Below are positions 1-9,931 of a stretch of DNA of 64,000 nt, one piece after another. The notes under the pieces were generated by a model. It had not been told where the DNA came from. It searched no databases and saw only the letters and a program-made list of their open reading frames with translations. The stretch spans positions 30,119,501-30,183,500 of the forward strand of contig OX485805.1 in assembly GCA_950295325.1 (NCBI GenBank), written 5' to 3'. Every line of letters starts with the position of its first letter. The stretch's first letter is position 1. The DNA is from Polytrichum commune (taxonomy: Eukaryota > Streptophyta > Polytrichopsida > Polytrichales > Polytrichaceae). A program made the position numbers and the translations under genes.

Positions 1-2736
1 TTTGTAAGTGTTGTTGGAAGTAACCTAAGGATGTGGAGCCAAGGGGGATCACAAGCTATAGAGTTTTGTAACCATGTGCGGTTGGAGGTTAATAAAGATG
101 GGGTATTTATCTAGATTTTTGAATAATTGGCACCCTACTAGTAGATAAAATGGTACTTTGAGGTATTTTCAAGACCCTATAGGTAAATATAATTTACAGC
201 ATGAATTTATTTTATAAACTCCATTTTCTTTGTAAACCATACCATCTATCAAAATATTAGAATTTTGACTTAAATTGATGTTAATCCATAATGAAATGAC
301 AACAATACATCACTAGTACATGTAAACAACATTGAGTAGTACATGGTTGCAACACTATCTTGAAACTCTTAGTGACCTCCCCAAGCTTGCCAACATCTAA
401 AATCAATGACTTTTAGTCAACTGAGGCAACTTCTCCATCCAAATCAAAGACATTCTTCATTCCTCACATAAATTCTTCATTCTTCCAAATATAACAAACC
501 CTATTGTATTAATAAAAAAGAAATATTACCTATATTTTTCACCTACCTTATTTTAGATATAATATTGTATTGGTCATTTCATCCAAGCTATAGTATTTCC
601 AATATTTGTATCATTTTTTTATGACTTGAATTGAACATATCCTATGTTTTTTCTCACATGGTTTAATAAAATTTCAACAATGACCTCCCCATGATGTGGA
701 GTTACCATCCTCTTGCGCACAACGCGGGGGTGTAGTGCCTCGTGGTGATGAGTGTTAGCCATCTTGCTTGAGTGTTGGAGTGAGGTGAACATGGTGGGGG
801 TGCGCCGCCTAGATCTAGAGGCACAAAGAGAGCAATGTGTGAGGTCAAAGAGTGTAGTTAGGATGGTATGCATAGAGTGATGAGCAAAATGAGGTGATGG
901 AAACTTACATTCTGTGAGCCTGTGTATGAATGAGGAAGATTGGAGTGGTTGTGTGAGGTTTTTATGATGGTTTTGGGTTGTACAGTGGTGGAAGAATCAT
1001 TTTGTTGGGTATGTGGAGTGAGGTGGAGCATCTAAGGAGTAAGGGATGCACAATGAGTGAGGGTTATCAATGTGACCGTGGTGGGAGAGTAGTGTTGTGG
1101 AATATTTGTGGATGAGGGGAGAGGATCGAGTAAAGGAGATGGGAATTGTGGTTGCATGCCGAGAATGGAGAGTTTGTTGAGTGAGGAAATCAAGATGTTT
1201 GTGCATGTAAGGGTAGATGTGTATTCTTGGGGTGTATCGTGTGGTGATCCCATGTTAGGGGGATGCAAGCGAGGATTTGGCATGTGGCTGGGGGCCGGGG
1301 GGGGGGGGGGGGGCAGCTTGAGAGGACGTGCTCAGATAAAGATCCAGGGTGTTGGGGAGTGAAAATGAGGATGTTGTGGAGTGGGAGCAAACCTAACGGC
1401 ACAACGGCCATGAAGTGGGGTATTGAGTCGAGCAACAAGGGCGGAGCCCTAGAGTGAGATCCTAGGTTGAGCATAGGAGCGGGGTTCATGAGCGATGTCC
1501 TAGGGCAGGCAACATGAGCAAGACCTTGGAGCATAGGGGGGAGGGTGGATGGGTAGTGTTGCAGGGTGTAGTGAAGGGGAAAACAACGATAGCTGCTACC
1601 CATGTGTAAAGTAGGAAGTGTTGGATGTAGTGAAGAAAGGGAGGACTAGTGTAGAATTTTGAGCGTTTGTAGCTCTACATTATAATGTTGTTGGGAAGGC
1701 AATGTAGTGGGGAGCCGCTACTCCTAGGTTCGGTGATGAATATAATTGTGGTTGCCGAGATAGTGGTGTCGGTGTTGTGGCCGTGTGGTAATGAGTAAAG
1801 TTGTTGTCGTCAAAATATGGGTGCCAGTATTGTGGTGTGCAGGAGCATTATGGGAGTCAAGTTTCTCAGTGTGCACTTGTTGGGTCTTCTGAGATGTTGG
1901 GTCGCTTGGATCTAGTCTTGGTAGGGTGCACTTGTTTAGATCGTCCGGGTTGCAGTCAGTTGAATTGGGTGATAATAAGGTGCACTTGGTTGTGGGAGGA
2001 GATGTATCTAGGCCAATGTGTGTGTTTCATTGATGTGTTTTGCAGAGAGCATGCTTGGCTTCAACTTGTGGCTGCCATGTTGCAATTGTCTGTGCTTGAG
2101 TTGTGTCTGTTTAGCACCAAGTTTAGCGGAGCTCCTCCATTGCCCCTCCGAAACTTGAGTAACTTAGTTTACAATCAAATTTCTTGAGAAGTGTGCTTGC
2201 ATTGCAGATCCAATGTCTATCGTTCCCGACTCCATATTATATGTACCATAATACAACAACATTCTCAACTCACATCCAATATAAATCACATCATACGTGG
2301 AACACAAGGATAAGCTACTAGAATTGTTACATTGGAATAAGTTTGATCCAAGTTAATTAGTTGTATTCTCTGGCTTCAATTTGGCCCTCCATAGAGTAGG
2401 TAGACTTCCACATAGATTAATAAAAAAAAGAATTCAACTAGCAACAGTCTAAAGTCACTAAGTCACTAAGTTACTCCACTCATCTGGGCATATTCATTCA
2501 AAAACAAAGTTATGGGACTATTAAGAGGCCGTGGACATCGAAAGCTCTCCTCAAATAAGAGCCGATAAAATATTGTACTGGTCACTTCATTGATAATGCT
2601 ACACCATACCGATGTCTGTAGAATTTGCCTCAGTACTGAAGAACAATGCAAATAAATTGTGCACTAAACAGATGAGATCCCTATATTCTGCACTGTGAGT
2701 ATAATCACGTTCCTGTTGTGTGCATGCCTAACATCA
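1..2736. other. no gene recognised; G/T-rich stretch
   Basis: I see no exon that matches a known family here. From about 700 to 2100 the plus strand is strongly G/T-rich, so the minus strand gives long proline/histidine-rich open frames that look like composition artefacts. A 17-base G run lies at 1297-1313. The stretch is probably decayed transposon sequence plus the 3' flank of the Nudix gene that ends at 2737. Confidence 0.4.
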
Positions 2737-5700
2737 TCAGTAGTTTGATTGGGGCAGACTGAAGGTTTGATTAGCCCAAGAAGAAATCAAATGGTGTGCA
2801 ATCGCATAGGGCCCTGGTACAAAAAGTGGGCTACTGGTTTCACTGCTCTCCTGTTTCACATCTGACAAGGGTTTGTGCAGCTTCTTAATTTCTCTATCTT
2901 CGATTGTTGTTGTTGCTGCCGCCTTTTGGATCTTCAACATGGCCTCCAACTGGTCCTTCTTAAAAGGAATCTGTTGAAGTGCGTTCCTTATTTGTTCCCG
3001 AGGGTGCCACCTGGCATCTGGCCAGTCAAACAACAGATGCATTAAATTCATGAAACATGATTACGTTGATTATAGTAAACAGGGTGGACCACACTATTGA
3101 GCTTGTTTCCACACTAAAAGCGCTGGGGATATTACTGTGGGTGCACATTATTTACCAGCCCACAGAATTTAACATCAAAGGTCCATGTTGTAAGGTAGAT
3201 GGGTCTTGTAACGTTCCTCTTTCCAACTAGCCCACTTCTCCTAGGATATGAAACACACGATTAGTACAACATGGTTAGCAAATCCAAATCAAGTCTACAG
3301 CCACTTTCCTCATGATTTTCGGAGCTCATATGAATATCTTATTCATTATCAAAGTGAAGGTTTCCATGCTCATTGAATAAACTTGACTAGACCCTAAAAT
3401 GGTTAGCATATTTTAACCATGAAGTCCAATCTCTTTTGAGCACATGTCTTTCTAGTATCCATTCTTGGAGCCACACCAACCACATACCACTCAAATATAG
3501 GTGTCCTAATAAGAAAAGCAACTGAATAAGGGTTGTCTACCTTAGGTTACAATATTTCTATTGGACTGAAAATAGTGCACTTTTGAAAAACTTCAATCTA
3601 GGGGAAGGACGTGGCTACATCACAGAGCCATGACAGATTAAACTAGGGCTGCAAACTATTTTCTTGCGAAGTGGTGTAGCACTGTCAAATTTTACATTTT
3701 GGCTGCACATAAATTACACATACTTGAATTATCCCTCCAGTAAGAGGACCCTCAAAATGATCAATACTTGATATTAATTTACAAGCTACAATAGACCCCA
3801 GGCATGAAGCAACATGATGTAAATTGATCCAGAGTTGCAAAGAAAAGAATAATCTGTCACATAATTACATACCTTCCAGCTCCTTTCCGTCCACTTTAAT
3901 GTCAAAAGTTTTGGCATATGCAAAGAAGCCTATCATGAGCTGGCACGACATTGAGCTAGGTCCTACTGCAAATCAAAGCAACACATAATTTCAGTGGTTC
4001 AGCTATGTACCCAATTATAACAGTATGCAGTGACAAAATTTTGTCCATAACGGCTTCAGAATTAGCATATATTCTTTGCATTAAGAGCAAAACTTAGCCT
4101 ACTCATCAAAATATTATTGCATGAGGTAAATAAACCTTAAATGGTTACTATTTTCCAACTAGCCCACTTCTCCTAGGATATGAGACATGTGACTGTGTGT
4201 GATGGTTAGCAAATCCAAATCAAGGCCGTAGTCACTTTCCACATAATTTGGAGCTCACACGAATATCTTATTTATTTTCAAAGTGAAGATTCTTATGCTC
4301 ATGAAATGGTCATATAGGTTCCCCCCAATTATGTTGACTATTAAGCCAAGAATGGATATCATATTTTGAGTACGTAGTCCAATCTTTTTAGAACATGTCT
4401 TTTTGGTATCTGTTCTTGGGGCCACACCTAGCCACACCACTCAAAAATAAGTGTCTGTTTAAGATAAGTAACTAAATAAGACATATCTACTTTACCCATG
4501 CATACAGCAGCCATTGAAATAAGAAATGATTTGGTGATGTCTAGACAGAAAATGTTTGATGAACTAAAGATATATATCTTAACACACGGAATCAGTTTTC
4601 TATTTTTGAAACTCTTTATTATTGCACATTATTAACCTGTGAGCTGCACAGAAAAAAATTACCTGGCCAAGGTTGAGAGCTATGGTATACTATGTCACCA
4701 ACTTCAATACCTACTTCCTCCCGAGTTTCACGGTGAACTGCCTCCTCGAGACTTTCACCAGGCTGTAAACCAACAAGATGAAATTATCACATTTCAAGTC
4801 TGTTCCATGACTGAACGTTGAGCAAAATTTGAATCAGGATAATTGGACAACTGGCTTAGAGATTTACACTTAAAATTCTTAGAATACGGACAACCTAAAT
4901 TCTTGTAAAGCAGATCGCATCGGTTGACATGCAATGATCATCTATCTGCCAATGAATGTTGACCTTTTAGGGTTTGATTGACATTTCTATATTTGGTTCA
5001 ACCTAGGCAAAACAGGCGTTCAACGAACTGACCTCGATGAAGCCTGCTAGGCAGCTCCACATGCGTGGCACAAATCGCGATTGCCTGGCCAAAATTGCAC
5101 AGTCACGCTCTTTGTCAATGACAAGCATTATTACAACCTGCAGCCAGAGTACAGCCCCCGAAATTGTCATATGCATTGAATTACAACTGCATCCCTATTG
5201 ACTTCTCACCATCTACAACAACAGAGTGTAAATGACACAAAAAACACTGCCAGAAATACAGGGTTGTATAGAAGTTGATAGAGATTGCACCTAAGATGGC
5301 ATCACCAATTCTGTCAAGGTAGGATGAAAGTCAAAATTTATGAGAAACAAATCTCAAACAAATAGACTTTAAACCACATGTGCGCACACTCTTAATTCAG
5401 TCAATCTGGATATGTTCTCAAACTCTGGACTTCTTGATTGCCTTGATTCTATGAGCGGGGATCCATTGGCACACTTCCATACACCTAAATTTTATGGGAG
5501 GTATGTGAACCCTTAGTGGTTGCTTGAATGTTATGATATTGAAATATGATGGAAAAAATCAAATTTATACTCCCTGATCTTAAATCTAAATGATTAAATT
5601 AGAGATAATCAAAATATAATCAAAAAAATTGCTAAAATATTATCATAACCATCTATGTATATTCCATCAGAGGATCCTACCATACAATTGTATCAGAGGA

Positions 5701-8645
5701 TCCTACAATAAAATTCAGCATTTTGTAAATCTGGACTGGGACTTAGCCCAGTTTTACTTAAATATCAGCAGTGGAAGACTTACAGGATCAATCCGCGGGT
5801 ATAATTTATGGTTGCACTTAACGTTAGAGCACTGCCTCCTTTGCCCACATAAAATGGGGCTGGTGCTACTCCCACAGCGTCCACAGAAAGCAGCCTGCTT
5901 GTGCCATTCTAACATAGCCCTAGCCTGTAGAAACCACACCAGACCAGTACATCATATCATTGATCTTGCCATTTTTTGGTAGTATAGAAAGGGAATTAGC
6001 CCAAAAATTGGTACATGAGCCCTGCACGGCTTCAAAACTGTACATGAGGCTTCCCCCATACGCAGCTCTCAGGATTTCCCAAATTCCCACTTGTGTTCAA
6101 CATGGACTGGCTTGTCCAGAAAGTTAAACGTTGTGTTCTACGAAAAAGCATGGATTTCACTTTGATGTGGTCCACATTTATTTCCTCGTGGATTTCTAAC
6201 ATCTTTAGGCAATTTACTGAACAAGATGATGTATCACACAAGGATTCTGCTCTAAGGTGTTCCATACCTGTTGCTCTTGAATGGTTCCAAATTTACACAG
6301 ATGTAATTTACCTTGAGCAGTGATGCGTCAAACACACATTATTGTTTTCAACAAGAAAATTTGAAAATGATTCCTGAAAATGATCAACGGACACATATTT
6401 CGGTTCTTTCATCCTTGTAAAAATTATTAATTAGCAACCATGAAGCTCAGAATTTTTCCATCGCAACATATATCAGAACATATGTTTTGACGCGAATCTG
6501 AAGCAAGTGCTTCATTCAGAACTACTTCAAAATTTGGTAACGGATGCAGATAAGTTTAATCTATGTGGAGAAAATCACCCACCACACATAGAAATAGAGG
6601 ATTACTGTGGTTAAATCTGATTTCACATTCTGAGTTCAAATATTGAGTTCTATCTTCAGTTCACAGGGGTTCAGAAGCTTCACTCCACCCTGAAAAAGAG
6701 AGAATTCTTCAAGTAGGTTGCCACCTAATTCTATTCACAAAGTAAACATCACCCCAGTAACAATAACAAAGTATTTTCCGGTTGTTATCTGTTTTAAAAG
6801 TGGTATCCTAGCTGTAGGCATGTGAAGAAAATGTCTACTTGAAAATGGTAAGGAAAAATGCAAATAAATGTAATCTATGCGGAGAAAATCCTAATCAACT
6901 AAAGATAGAGCTCATTTGAACTCAGAATACGAAACTTGCAGATTGAACACCAGTAAATCATCTGTTTCTGCATGTGATGGGTGAGTTTCTTCACATAGAT
7001 TAACTTATCTGCATCTCCCCTTACCAAACTTATTTCTTGACATTCACTTCAGGTTCCTACTAACTATCTTTATGATCGTAGTTACCAAATGAAGAATACA
7101 CTCTGTTACTGTGGTTCAATCTGCTTTATACATCCTGATTTCAGATATGAGTTCAAACATCTTCAATTCACAGAGTCCAAAGGGTGATCTCCACCCACAA
7201 AAAACAAAGAATTCTTCAAGTGGGGTCGATTAGAAAGAGACAATTCTTCAAGTAAATCCAGGGTATGAAAGCAGATTGAACAGTAACCCTCTGTTTCTGT
7301 GTGCGGTGGGTGATTCTCTCACAAATATTATACTTACCTGCATCTCTGCTTACCAAAATTTTCAAGTATTTCTTGATATTTGCTTAAGAATCTACAGTTA
7401 TCTTTATGAAAAAAGGTATCAAATAAAACCTACACACTGATACTGTGGTTCAATCTGCTTTATACATTCGGAGTTTAAATATGAGTTTAATCTTCAATTC
7501 ACAGGGTTCACAGGGTTCATTCTCCATCCCAAAAAACAGAATATTCTTCAAGCAGGTTGATGCAAGAAATTCAAGGAGAAAATGCTTTAAGAGCAAACGA
7601 GTAAGGTAGGTTATTTGGCCAGCAATGGACATAAGAAGAGATGCAGAGAGGCTCAACCTATGAGGAGAAATCCACCCACCCCACCCACACAGAAACCAAA
7701 AACAAGAAAATTACTGAGTCTCAATCTGCTTTCACATTCTGAGTTCAAATAGAAGTTCTATCTTCAAATCACGGGGTTCAGAGGGTTCATTCTCCACCCA
7801 CGATAACAGAGACTTCTTCAAGTAAGTTGCTGCAGATTACCCAATTCAGCACAAACAGTACCAGAGTAACTTTCACTTGTTATCTCTTTTGAGAGACCTG
7901 CTGGAGGAATGCGAAGCGAATGTCAAGAACTATTCAAAATTTGGTAAGAAGAGATGCAGATAAGAAAATGTATGTGGAGGAAACCTCTCGCCAAATACAG
8001 AAACAAAAGATTTCTGCTTCCACACCCTGAGTTCCAAAAATGAGTTCTATCTTGAATTCACAGGGCTCAAATGGTTCACTCTCCACCCACAAAACACAGA
8101 ATTCTTCAAGCAGGTTGATGCAAGAAATTTAAGATAAAAATAAAAAAATAAAAAAGGGGGTATTTGTGATGAACGGTAATTAAGCTTACATGGCCAGCGA
8201 TGGCCAACTCGCCCATAGCATCCTGACTCGCCCAATCCGAAGCCTGCATGAGAGTCCTCACATCAGAAAAAGTGAGATCCTGCTGCCCAAACACATCCGC
8301 CAACCTCTTAGTCTCATGCCGGTCTGCGGAATCTTGGACTGGAACGTCGATTGCAAAGTATGCAACTCCATCTCGGTCTCCAATGTACACCATATGCTTG
8401 TTCCTGTCTTCAATTGTGCTGTAGTAGTGATGGATGTCATCGATGTGTTGCCATGCCAGATGCCAATGCGAGCTCTTCTCATGGCTGGGAGCGATTACCA
8501 AGGGTTTGCCATCGCAAATTGGTAAAACTTTAAGGATATGGTCTCCTGGGGTTTGGAGGAGGAATTCCAAAGCCTCCTTCTCTTGCTTCCCCCCTATTAT
8601 GGGATTTCCTGCAAAAGCGTTGATGGTCTCCCTCATTCTCAACAT
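2737..8645 (-). CDS. NUDT19-like Nudix hydrolase (NADH pyrophosphatase type), 6 exons
   Basis: Predicted to hydrolyse NADH/NADPH-type dinucleotides to mononucleotides. Exons on the minus strand: 8190-8645, 5784-5924, 5033-5137, 4663-4762, 3873-3965 and 2737-3017, all GT-AG and in phase, giving about 391 aa. The start could also be the in-frame ATG at 8636. The N-terminal domain carries the AFAGNP motif of plant NUDT19. A zinc ribbon follows in exon 2 (Cys166, 169, 184, 189). The complete Nudix box spans exons 3 and 4 (Gly231-x5-Glu237-x7-Arg245-Glu246, then Glu249-Glu250-x-Gly252). The NADH pyrophosphatase signature SQPWPvGPSSM is at 263-273. The C-terminus matches the family (FVPGPYAIAHHLISSW). 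Arabidopsis NUDT19 is plastidial, but I see no clear transit peptide here. Two MITEs sit in the 3' introns and a degenerate tandem array fills most of intron 1. Family identification is firm; exon edges were placed by eye. Confidence 0.9.
3193..3542 (+). mobile_element. MITE, TA-target family (full-length copy)
   Basis: A 350-bp element in the intron between exons 5 and 6 of the Nudix gene. It begins TA-AGGTAGATGGGTC and ends GTCTACCT-TA, so short terminal inverted repeats are flanked by a TA target duplication. The inside is shared with about ten other places in the window: a segment around TCCTAGGATATGAAAC, then ATATCTTATTCATTAT, then GTCTTTTTGGTAT-like text, then ACTCAAATATAGGTGTCC. It has no coding capacity. 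The TA target suggests a Tc1/mariner-type helper, but that is inference. Confidence 0.75.
4130..4495 (+). mobile_element. MITE, TA-target family (diverged copy)
   Basis: Same internal order as the copy at 3193-3542 (ATGGTTACTATTTTCCAACT, CTCCTAGGATATGAGAC, GAATATCTTATTTAT, CATGTCTTTTTGGTATC, ACTCAAAAATAAGTGTC). Both ends are eroded, and the right end reads TATCTACTTTA. It lies in the intron between exons 4 and 5 of the Nudix gene, so neighbouring introns of one gene each hold a copy. Confidence 0.65.
6530..8125. repeat. degenerate tandem array in Nudix intron 1
   Basis: A unit of about 280-330 bp recurs about five times with heavy divergence. Recognisable pieces are GATGCAGATAAG, TCTATGTGGAGAAAATC, CACATTCTGAGTTCAAAT, TTCACAGGGTTCA and GAATTCTTCAAGCAGG. 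The last piece can be followed at about 6700, 7208, 7540, 7808 and 8099, so the last copy ends about 65 bp before the intron donor. The array accounts for most of the 2.3-kb intron. It shows no coding potential. Confidence 0.6.
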
Positions 8646-9931
8646 CCTTAAGCCCCTCAAATAGCAGACACCTCGAATTCCAAGTAATGGGATTGAGCAA
8701 AAAATAGGACAAATATGTCACCGAAAAAAAAACTCCAAATTCCACCAGGGAAGTTGGCCAAGAATCAAAGTACCAAGCCTGCTGCCAATGTTGCACCGAG
8801 TGGGTTAATGAGAGGGAAAAGCCCCACTCAACAACTTTTTTTTGTCTCGCTAATCGCTAATAAGAGAAGACTGCAATTCAAACAAACGACACATAATTTC
8901 CTTTTCTGGGATGATAATGATGATGGGTCACCCACTTTGCAAGCTTTTTGGTCACGGCATCAGAAGAAAGCAGTCGTTGTAGTTCAGTAAGCCACTTGTT
9001 CGGCCATTGTCAATCTCTCATGGTGACCCCACATGTCTTTTACTCCTGGAGCCATCCTTCCACGGCACGTGAAGGGGAAGGAGGCACGACACCAACCGAA
9101 CACATAATTTCTCTTCAATAAACGTGAATTTTTTCCCTGGCAATTTCAAAGAACCTTCTGCTGTTTTTTCCAGAATTTACTACAGATACACTATAAAAAG
9201 TTTCACCTCACTGCATGTAAGTTAATGTCACCACATGCATGTAATGTGCTTGCTGCTGTGTATTTATAGTGACTTTGGGTAAGTAGGACCAACTAGACTT
9301 TCCTCACAGCTCATACAACCTTTTTCAAAAAGTGGGTCCACCTGCCAATTTTCTCCAAAGAACCACCATGCAAACCTATCTCCCACAATTCATCTAATAA
9401 GTTAAAGTTAAGTGAAGCCAAGAACAATTCCTCCAATCCTCAATTCCTCAAGCCTTGTAGGAAATACAAACCCATGGGACGTCTGCAAATGATCATATGC
9501 ACCTTCGGTTGAGTAATGTAAACCAGCAGTAATCTGCAGAAATGAAGAGTTTTTAACCGTTGTGCATGTGACAAGATTGCAACAAGTGTACATGCTTCGG
9601 TCCCTTGTGACAGATCGCATAAAGGTTGCTTCATTCTTTGGCAGATTGCTGGTGTGATCCTAGAGTGTTGATGTCCATCACGCTGCTCTCCGGCCGAGTA
9701 AGTAGCGGTGCTGTCACCGGTTTGACATGCTGGAGAAAGAGCGCGGTAGAGGGTCTCCGAACCTTCAGACTTCAGCAGCGACATAGCTACGCTAACAGTA
9801 CCTGCCAACATTCCTTCTTCGACAGAGTTTTGTGGAATTTCGTTGGATTGAGCAGTGATCGGAGAAGTCGCAGATCGACATCTTGTGCTCACGGGATCGG
9901 ATTGGTGAGGAAGTTTAAAGTAGACGCATCC
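8646..9931. promoter_or_regulatory. shared intergenic promoter region with a G-box
   Basis: The Nudix gene (minus) and the dehydrogenase (plus) start 1.29 kb apart and diverge. A perfect G-box core CACGTG lies at 9066-9071. A TATA-like CTATAAAAAG at 9191-9200 faces the plus gene but would imply a 5' leader of about 700 nt. The plus-strand reading frame stays open from 9626 through the dehydrogenase ATG at 9932, so part of this region could encode an N-terminal extension. Co-regulation is inference from the layout alone. Confidence 0.4.

Noticed and set aside
1190-1603. 137-aa minus-strand open frame rich in Pro, His and Ser
   Set aside because: It follows from the G/T-rich plus strand, crosses a 17-base G run, and shows no domain or splice context.
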